In this document: positions 56,421 to 64,000 of the stretch, one piece after another
Layout of the letters: each line of letters begins with the position of its first letter
Position numbering within the stretch: the stretch's first letter is position 1
Origin: Neonectria sp. B-13
Taxonomy: Eukaryota; Ascomycota; Sordariomycetes; Hypocreales; Nectriaceae
DNA length: 64,000 bases
Reading direction: 5' to 3'
NCBI GenBank assembly: GCA_002682825.1
Contig: NOKP01000020.1
Span: forward strand, 496,001 to 560,000
Position numbers and translations under genes: made by a program
The notes under the pieces: model-generated
Told to the model about the DNA's origin: nothing
The model's database searches: none
The model's input: the letters and a program-made list of their open reading frames with translations, nothing else

Positions 56421-57251
56421 TTAGAAACCCCCATTATTCTTTACCATCAACCATGACCCAACTCCCACCGCGACGGCGCCGCCCACCCACGGCATAATCA
56501 CCATCCCCGCCGCCAACATGTTCCTCCGGACCTTGTTTGCAATAGTCCGCCGCAGTTCCGCGGCTTCGTTGACCCATGGGAACTCGACGTCAGGCACCGG
56601 CTTGCCCAGGAACTCGCAGATCGGCTCCCATCCCTCGCCCATACGGTACTCGAGCAACTTGTCCGGCGGCACCATCTCGTGGATTATGCGGTGGTGACGG
56701 TCGTACGCCTCGCGGGGATTGGCACGCGCCTCCTCTACGGTACGCGCTCCGAACAGGCCCAGCAGTAGCTTGCGCGAGGCTACTCCCGCGACGGTGCCCA
56801 GAGTGGGCTCGATGAAGGTGACGGAGAAGTTGCCTATTGCGCTCCAGAGAGCCTGGAGTACGCCCTCGTCTATGCTCTTGAACCACTTGTCGAAGTCGCG
56901 GACGACGAGCAGCACTTTGGCGTCTGGGTACGTTTCGATGAGCTGCGAGGCAAAGGGGGCGGCGACATCGGTGGCGCCCTCGCAATGGCCAAAGAGCTCA
57001 TCCCACTGCTCGCGCGTGAAGGGCTTGCCCGTGTACGTTGGGAGCACCGGGAACGAGGCGTCGGCGGCACGGTTGAAGATCTCCCAGTCCTTGTCGTGGT
57101 CGATGGCTTTGATGCCGTGGTACACGTCCTTGTAGCCAAGGATGGTCAGGGCCTCGGCGATGGACGCGGTTCCCGTTCGCGGGAGACCCAGCGCGAGCAC
57201 TTTCATCTCGCGCTTTGGCTTCGCCGCGGGTGACTCTGTGGCTACAGTCAT
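56421..57251 (-). CDS. P-loop sulfotransferase-family protein (Sulfotransfer_4 type)
   Basis: A single exon codes 276 residues from the Met at 57251; an in-frame ATG at 57317 would add 22 residues. The 5'-PSB-like loop is G-L-P-R-T-G-T-A-S, followed by Y-K-D-V-Y-H-G and D-K-D-W-E. The middle has K-V-L-L-V-V-R-D-F-D-K-W-F-K-S, the 3'-phosphate-binding part of this family. One hydrophobic segment near the C-terminus (M-V-I-M-P-W-V-G-G-A-V-A-V-G-V-G) suggests a membrane tail. These proteins are multicopy in fungi and mostly uncharacterised; sulfonation from PAPS is assumed from the fold. A decayed paralogue lies at about 58235-58460. Confidence 0.87.
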   Translation of the reverse strand: MTVATESPAAKPKREMKVLALGLPRTGTASIAEALTILGYKDVYHGIKAIDHDKDWEIFNRAADASFPVLPTYTGKPFTREQWDELFGHCEGATDVAAPFASQLIETYPDAKVLLVVRDFDKWFKSIDEGVLQALWSAIGNFSVTFIEPTLGTVAGVASRKLLLGLFGARTVEEARANPREAYDRHHRIIHEMVPPDKLLEYRMGEGWEPICEFLGKPVPDVEFPWVNEAAELRRTIANKVRRNMLAAGMVIMPWVGGAVAVGVGSWLMVKNNGGF

Positions 57252-58949
57252 GATGGCGAATTGCTGGTGTTTTGGTCTGACGTTGCTTGTGCTTGCTTTT
57301 CCTTGAAGCGGTGGCATGCGGAGGGAGATCCTGCGATTGCAATTTATGCAATATCCCCGTCAGCATTATTTGTGCGACTTCTTTATGCGCGACAGTACTT
57401 ACGGACTCCAGGTGAGACAACGTCCACTGCCTCCATTGGCCTGAAATAACCCAGAAGACTGAAAAGGGAACTGATATTCCCTTTACCGTTGATTTACGCC
57501 CGCCTGGATTACAGCCTAGCGGCTACTGCTTCGCTCCACTTACGCCTTCGTGGCAAAGACCACACCACACGAGGTGATAATTATAGGTTAAGGCGGAAGG
57601 GTAACACGGCCCTTTCACCCAAAGCCCAATCAAGAGATGGGAAAACTCAATACCCTTCACTATGGGCTCTCTCGGAAGTGGAAAGGTATATGTGTATCCG
57701 TGGCTTTAGCTGTACCCAATGTTCTCTCAGACGGAAACGACGCAGTGAACAACACACACCTGCGACCAAAGCAGGTCTAATCCACATTAAATTCCAGCCG
57801 AGAGACGACAACACGCCTGACCACGAAGTCTCATCCATAGTCTGGGACCAAGAGAAGCTTCTATCGGCCGACCTCAAGGAGCTCCTCGTTGCCACCCTAG
57901 AGGACATGATCGCAGATGGAGGATCACAAATGCATAGTGATAGGCCGAGGACTTTAATTTTAGGGAAATCCGTTTTTATATATACTAGTAAGGATAGGCC
58001 TAGTGAATTACTATTAACTCCTGATAATAAGAACCCATCACTAAACCATTCCTACTAGTGTTGTAAGTATGGTAACCTCCTGTGAGAATGCGCCGTAACC
58101 AATGCCCATGTCTATGGTGAACCGACAGTATCCTAGGAATGAATTGCCGATTAATCTTCTTTTAAACAACTATAGCCCAATGGGAATCGATGATTCATTG
58201 GCTGACCTACTTGTATAAGGGCTCAACGTTTCATGGAAAAACTTGCTCCATTAGAGCTGGTTCTAAATCTTTTTGTAGAACATGCCCTCAAACCTGCCAG
58301 GAGCTCATCCCCACTACTCTACGAATTATGTAAAGGGTTTACCTATATGTATCAGGGGCGCTGGAAACGAGACACTAATAGTATTGTTAATGGTCGCCCG
58401 GTCCTTGCCATAATCGATGGCTCCGATGCCGTTGTAGACGTCCTTGTAGACATCTTTCCCTTGCGCCTGGACCTCTTTTGACATACTTAAAGTCAACTAT
58501 CGTTTTATTTGGGATCGTCCTCCGATCTGTTCGTGTGGTTTCGCGGCTCGGCCTACTGGGCTACTCATTGAGCGTGGGTACGCATTGATCCTTCAAACGA
58601 TGCCTAACACCCACCTCACCACTAACCTAACTAAATACTGACCCAACTCCTGACCATATGTCTAACCTGAGCTAATAGTTATTTTAGCACTTTAGTACAC
58701 ATTCATCTTTTATTTAAACCTGCTTTCACAAACCGTCTGAGTCACTCCCCACGACCTTGATATCCCCTCCTTAAAAACCTTGTCCTCAACCAAACCATTT
58801 AAAGGCATGGCCGTCACCCGCCAAGCTGACAGACCAGGAACAGGCCTGAGCACAAATAGTTGCCAATCCTCCGACATTCATCACACAAACACGCAAGGCC
58901 TGGTATCTCCCACATGATCAATCGTCGAACTACTGTCATTATCGCCAGT
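57252..58949. other. AT-rich, decayed intergenic region
   Basis: From about 57.95 to 58.8 kb the sequence is rich in TA, CTAA and TAAC steps and poor in coding potential, as in RIP-mutated DNA. It contains the sulfotransferase remnant listed separately. An unrelated frame at 57489-58058 is not supported as a gene. Confidence 0.5.
58235..58460 (-). pseudogene. Decayed sulfotransferase paralogue with RIP-like transitions
   Basis: Read on the minus strand, the fragment gives Y-K-D-V-Y-N-G-I-x-A-I-D-Y-x-K-D and, after a gap, G-K-P-F-T then broken sequence with in-frame stops and W-G-x-A-P. This follows residues about 40-100 of the intact neighbour (Y-K-D-V-Y-H-G-I-K-A-I-D-H-D-K-D ... G-K-P-F-T-R-E-Q-W-D-E-L). 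Most differences are C-to-T or G-to-A, the pattern of repeat-induced point mutation, and both ends fade. It is nonfunctional. Confidence 0.7.
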
Positions 58950-60597
58950 ATGAGCGACGACGCCGAAGACCAGGAAATATCAACAATGTACTCGCAGGCA
59001 TCCCAAGGGCAAAGAGAACCCCTGAAAAAGTTGCAATCAACCATGCTATGCTGGGTTTCACTGCCAGCAGAGATACGCTTCATGATCCTGGGACTACTAC
59101 AGGAGCATCGTGGTTTAGCTCTTTATGCTTCGGTTTGTAAAGAGTGGCAGGCTGTCATGGAGAAGAAGAACTTTGGTAGACTAAAGTTGCGGGTATCGTG
59201 CCTGGATGATTTCGAACACATGGTCAGTCGACAGCGGAGGCTTGTCAAGCACATTTGGATGAACATAGAGCTCCGCAAATACACCTGTCGGAGTTGCAAA
59301 ATGGGGGGAGCATACTCATACGCACAAGGAAATGAATCTCTCGTCAGTCGATCGATCTCGAAGCTCTTCTCCATTTTAAGCACATGGGACCCAGTCGGGG
59401 GTGGCTTGACACTGGAGCTGAGCGCGCAGTCTCCTAGCGACACTGAGCACTGGTTCCAAAATTGTTACTTCGGAGCTCATGGTGAGGCGGAAGGCTTTTC
59501 TTTCGAGACCGAAAACCAGCTACTGGAAGCCACTGACAAATTGCATGATCCGCAACACGGTTGGGTTGACGGACAGCAAGTGGCTGCTCCAGACGAGTTT
59601 GCTATGTGGGGAATCTACAAGCATTTCCTACTCAAATTCCGAGAACCACTTCCCACAGTCCACGCTGTTACCAGATTTGTGTCACGTCGACAGTGCCGTC
59701 GTCGATTTGGCCCTGGTGTTCTGGGGACTCTGTTCGACCAGCTCCCTCGTTTAGAGTGTATAGTCTATGAACCGTGGCAAGCATGGGACAGACTGGAACA
59801 GGGATTGAGACATGATAAGGGTAAGCAATCATACTGCTGAATGGCATTGCTCCCCTTGGGTTAAGCCGACCTTCGGCGAAAATACCTCTACTGACATCGA
59901 CATTGTAGACCATAAAGTCTTGATCGAGGCGCACCTGCCAAAAGGGCTCAAGAAAATGTCCTTATTCGAAGATTTCAACGAAAGTTATGTGGCCCTGTTC
60001 ACAGGAGTAACGACGCCTCTTCAAACAGACCTAGTACGGATCGCGGAACCTGCAGTCGGTGCGGCTTTCGCCTACAGAAGCCTCGACCTCGAACAGCTTT
60101 CCGTCTCATTCATGGTCAATGCTTGGCACTTTTTCGAGGCTCGTCAGCCATCGTGGACTTGGAATCACCTCCAGTCCCTAGTCCTCACTTCGCGATTGAT
60201 GACTTGTTCAGTGAACTTCTGGACAGTCTCCGATCTGTTACAGGGTGCTGGTGAAGCTGCACTGCACATGCCGAAACTGCACACCATGGCATTGTGGAAC
60301 GGTGTGAAGGGAGAGGCTTGCGTTTTCAGATATCGCAAGGATCGTAACCATCCTTCGATTACCTGGCGCGGCACGTGGACTGCGAAGCTGGAGACTCGGG
60401 TAGTCAAGGCTTGGGAAAGGGTCGTATCTCAGTATACACCAGCCGATCTTCGAGTTGAAAGGCAGTCACTGTGCTGCGATATCATCGATTCCCATGCCGA
60501 CGCCATCCATCATTTGGGTTTGCCCAGTGGAGTGATTGATCCTGTATCCTTGTGGCAGATACGAAGAGAGGCATTGAAGGGTCGGGGTAGCATATGA
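58950..60597 (+). CDS. F-box-like protein, large variable fungal family
   Basis: Exons 58950-59820 and 59909-60597 with an 88 bp GT-AG intron give 519 residues. An F-box-like motif starts near residue 33 (W-V-S-L-P-A-E-I-R-F-M-I-L-G-L-L, then Y-A-S-V-C-K-E-W), which in known cases binds Skp1 for ubiquitin ligase assembly. The rest is the long helical region usual in these fungal proteins (W-x-I-Y-K-H-F, L-L-K-K-M-S-L-F-E-D-F, L-V-L-T-S), with no classical leucine-rich or WD repeats. The substrate is unknown. An upstream in-frame ATG at 58914 would add 12 residues. It converges with the antiporter gene 140 bp away. Confidence 0.82.
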
Positions 60598-60737
60598 CTT
60601 GAGCATTAGGATTGGATTAGTGTTGGTATTGGTTCCTGAACGAAAAATGAGCTTTCACAGATGCTCAATCTTTTTCGACAGCAGCAAAATCTAGACAAAT
60701 TTGTCTCTCTTGGTTCTATCCATTGAAAGCCATTAAA

Positions 60738-62656
60738 TTAAACTATACGTCGTATTATCGCCTGATTGTTGTCTTGTGTGTTCTTTTCCTCCATCTCAAT
60801 CTCATCCATAAAACCTGCCTCATTGGTGGCTGATCCACTCCCAAGCCGAGAACTCCAAGCATCCGGCAGATTAACCTTTTCAATCGGCCGACTGAATCGA
60901 TTATATGCGATAAGCGTATCGCAGCCCTTTAGTGTAGCGTTGGCCGGAAGAGCCTCTCGGAAAGACGAACACCACATCTCGATGGCATCGTCGTGGATGG
61001 GCGTCACGCCGAGGTATCTGTAGATGATATCCAAGGCAGGGATTGACAAGCCGTGGACGACGATAGAAAAGAAGACGAGCCAGTATACGACCGGCCCTAA
61101 ATTCTGCACCAGTCTTGTTTCTTCCTCGTCGCCGTCACCAAGATCTGGGAATAATCGGCGCGCATATTCCACGTAAAATACGGCGCCAGCTCCAATAGGA
61201 CCGAAATAACCCATAAAAATGGCCTCCTTGTAATTTGCACACACAGGCTTCATCAGCTTATATGCAGCAAGAACAGCAGGGATTCGACGAAAAAGCAGGA
61301 CCATAATGCCTAAGAGGAGAAGCCACCAGATGGTGATGCCAGTGCCCTCTGGGTCGTGGAACTCGGCCCAGGGAAGGATGGTTCCAATGTAGAAAAACCC
61401 GCCGAAATTGAGAAGCAGTATAAAGGCTTGGTTGACTTCGTCGTGACGTCGCTCTGTTTCTTTGAGGTAGTGGCCATCCCAGTTGAGCGCACAGCCAGCC
61501 ACGAAACAAGCCAATGAATCGTCGGTCCCCATTGCGCCGCAGGTGCCCACAAGGAACATCCCGAGAGCTGAAGGAAACAGGAAGTAAGATTCATTATCAA
61601 TCCATTTCCTAGAATATTGTCAGTTGAGATCAATATGAACAGTGGAAGACACACCTCTCTAAGCAAAAGCGAACAGCCTTACAGGATGCGAACCCAATTA
61701 GAGCCCCATATGCAATTGACAACAGTATCATATAGAGCCAAGTCTCCAGGAACCATTCTCTGAGGGCCACACCAATACCGCCACCAAGTCGTCCAACCTC
61801 TTCAGACCCGAGTAGTTCATGATCCGCGGAGGCGCCCCCATCCTCTCTTCTGTCGTGAGTATGTCGCATCATATAGACAGCAATCATCAGAAATGGGAAT
61901 CCAAATCCATCGTTAGCACCAGCCTCAGCTGAAATGATCTCTCTCAGTGGCCGAGGAACAAACATATCGGCAAAGGGGCCCTTTGCGATAGCCTGCGATA
62001 AAACGGGATCGGTGCAAGTGACGCATGATGCGATGACGAGGGCGGGAAGCAGCGTCATATTCGGTGTTGTTGCCAGAATACATAGCGTAGTAGAAAGCCA
62101 CATCATCGTCATGATAGGCAATAAGCACATCGCCATCTCCTTCCAGCGTAACCAGAAGTATCGGGCAGGTAGCTGATAGCCAGCAATGACTAGCTGAAGG
62201 CCAATCATAACCCGCGTGACGCCCTATGAGAGTCAGCACCACTCCTTACAGCCGCTTACTTTATAGGTTGGTAAGTCACGGACAGGTTCGTATCGATGAG
62301 ACATACCAATGTGATATCATGGGTCTGGCCCTTGCCTCCATTTCCCCATCGCTCGCTGTCGACGAACTTTGCCGCAACAGGCCCGAAGATTATGCCCATG
62401 ACGACCGCCGGGACTACACAAACACAGACAGTCAGGGAAATACTTACACTGCGGAAGGGAGAGCTGATGGATAACTTACAGGCTAGTCCTAGGTACCAGA
62501 CCTGCTTGATCTTGACTGATATGATTCCATAGAGGATGAGAAAAGCGCCTGTGAGTGTGTGAGTTCAGTATCTTCATCTTATCTGGTCAAATCACAGGGC
62601 CATATACCCAGCGCCCCAAGGACGACATTGAGATCGCATACGTCGAAAGAAGGCAT
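60738..62656 (-). CDS. Plasma-membrane-type Na+(K+)/H+ antiporter, Nha1/Sod2-like (CPA1)
   Basis: Five exons, 62656-62608, 62548-62480, 62413-62307, 62223-61655 and 61608-60738, give 554 residues; introns are 59, 66, 83 and 46 bp. Splicing the last intron restores L-E-R-K-W-I-D-N-E-S-Y-F-L-F, required by the family. About 12 membrane segments are visible. The ion-binding signature is T-C-T-D-P-V-L-S-Q-A-I followed by A-E-A-G-A-N-D-G-F-G-F-P-F. Nha1/Sod2 proteins expel Na+ or K+ in exchange for H+ and set salt tolerance and pH. The cytosolic tail is short (about 90 residues), close to Sod2 rather than to Nha1 with its very long tail. The 16-codon first exon is the least certain part. Confidence 0.9.
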
Positions 62657-64000
62657 CCCAACGCTATTGCTCAAAAGAGTCTGGAATTGAATCTACCAAG
62701 AAAAGGACTAGGCTTAAGCGAGATCCTGAACTAAAGATACCAGGAAGAATATACATAAGAAGCGCCTGCTCCCTTGATCTTCAGTACTGTCGCACGTCAC
62801 ACCCGTCACAAACTCAGTTCCTAAGAGATAAGACATGCAAGTGACACAAATAGAAATGGTGAGAGCACGGCCAAATACGAGTGCCGCTAACCGGCGGAGG
62901 GAATGTGTATGACTTCAAATAAAATGGGACGCGCTCCGCAGCAAGCCCACAGCGTGTCTCAACCACGGATATCCGGCGCGGTCAACGAGCAGCTACGATA
63001 ATGCTAACGTTGTACGCGGCACGCGACACGGGTGGTTCCATTAAACTACTCAATGCATCGGCAAATCTATTCGTTAATGCTCGAGCAACCATGGTATTCG
63101 AGATTGTAGTTAAGGCCCCTGTGTTCGGCCTTGTCCCTCTTTAAGATGAGGTGCACTGAGAAAACGAACAGCCAGCGATCGTATTCAGGCCTTGAACGGG
63201 CCGTGTTTCACTTCAACAGTCTGGTAAATCCAGGAATCCATCCATCCAAAATGTATACTCTCACCAAACTAGGCGGCTATAATCAGCGTAGTTCTGCTAT
63301 GCCATTCTCTTCAATCCCGAGGTTCTGTTATTCTACATCGCACGACTCACTATAAACACCTACGTACTAAACCCGCGAAAGGTACAGCCCGGAATGTCCC
63401 AGAGGGTTTGTCATGTGAATTCCCATCCTGGGCGAGGGGCCATGTCTTTCTCCGACTCATACTTTGAAAAGGCGAACCCTCTTGCAAAGGCTCAGCAACC
63501 CGATGTAGCTCATCGAGCAACACAGTCCACGGAAACACATCTGACACTGGCATTTACAGTATTTAGGTCCTAGCCCATCGTTAATGGAAACCCGAGTATC
63601 CCAACCCCCACCCTTGACATCCTCATTCCTAACACATAACCTGACCCCTTATGCCTAAGTTCTAACGCCCGCAAGGTTAACTATTTGCTCTAAGACACAT
63701 GGGATAAGCACTCAGGGCTATGTCGCCATTATAGGGTTTCATTTTGTATTTCTGATTCAAGACATTCTGGATCATTTGATAAAGATACGTTTGGATTGGA
63801 CACCCATGATCAACAAGGGAAGATCTTCAAGTCTTCTCATTCCCATCTCTTTTTCCCAACCCTTCTGCGTTAATCGACTCGTCAAGGTTTGCCAACTTCC
63901 GTCCTCTGAGAGACTGTGGCGCTATTTGCGGAATCCGGTAGAAGAGTGACATATTTCAGCCATGCTCTTTTGTTCTGGTCCTCCTCCACCTTTTGCTCTG
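62657..64000. other. Gene-free right end of the window
   Basis: It holds the antiporter promoter. Beyond about 63 kb the sequence is AT-rich with many short stops and no frame longer than about 75 codons. I cannot support any gene, repeat or RNA here. Confidence 0.55.

Noticed and set aside
57489..58058. 189-codon plus-strand frame in the AT-rich sulfotransferase region
   Set aside because: It has no family resemblance or splice signals, uneven composition, and its last third lies in TA-rich RIP-like DNA. A transposon remnant is possible but I see no terminal repeats or conserved motif.
58233..58481. 82-codon plus-strand frame
   Set aside because: It is antisense to the decayed sulfotransferase remnant, which explains its protein-like look (mirror of K-D-V-Y-N-G-I).

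Overview
The window is nuclear DNA of a filamentous ascomycete (Pezizomycotina, most likely Sordariomycetes). The protein families, the short 46-146 bp introns with GTAAGT/GTACGT-type donors and CTAAC-like branch sites, the single-copy housekeeping genes separated by 0.1-2.7 kb, and one 100-N assembly gap (25059-25158) all point this way. The species cannot be named from the sequence. I rebuilt the gene models by hand; the CDS entries list exon coordinates, and nearly all splice choices were checked by frame arithmetic and by continuity with the protein family.

Layout, 0-24.9 kb: kex2 C-terminus (+, cut by the window edge), snx4 (-), mitochondrial LETM1/mdm38 (-), a two-domain FAA-hydrolase/alpha-beta-hydrolase fusion (-), a mitochondrial adenylate kinase (+), erd2 with a long acidic tail (-), a secreted LicD/MNN4-like protein (+), a probable inner-kinetochore protein resembling CENP-U/Ame1 (+), nudC (-), tfb3 (+) and an AP180/YAP1801 clathrin adaptor (-). 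24.9-50.8 kb: the assembly gap, mitochondrial aspartyl-tRNA synthetase (+), a small secreted repeat protein with a GPI-like tail (-), a C2H2 zinc-finger gene (-) divergent from a tiny spliced gene (+) across an intergene packed with GAGCA/TGCTC motifs, a GH47 mannosidase (-), utp11 (+), an uncharacterised proline-rich protein (-), a 1309-residue membrane/ankyrin protein (+), cmc1 (-) and a MARVEL protein (-). 50.8-64 kb is sparser: a xylitol/sorbitol-type dehydrogenase (-), a sulfotransferase-family protein (-) with a decayed paralogue about 1 kb away, an F-box-like protein (+) and a Na+/H+ antiporter (-), then 1.3 kb with no recognisable gene.

Functionally this is mostly core eukaryotic machinery: secretory-pathway sorting (Kex2, Erd2, Snx4, AP180, GH47 mannosidase), mitochondrial biogenesis (LETM1, Adk2, AspRS, Cmc1), transcription, ribosome assembly and chromosome segregation. 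A more accessory, lower-GC fraction (ankyrin gene, 57-64 kb) is interspersed. No operon, CRISPR array, rRNA or convincing tRNA is present. The items most worth a second look are the FAH/hydrolase fusion, the GAGCA/TGCTC array beside the C2H2 gene, the RIP-like sulfotransferase remnant, the repeat-built GPI-like protein and two GC-AG introns.
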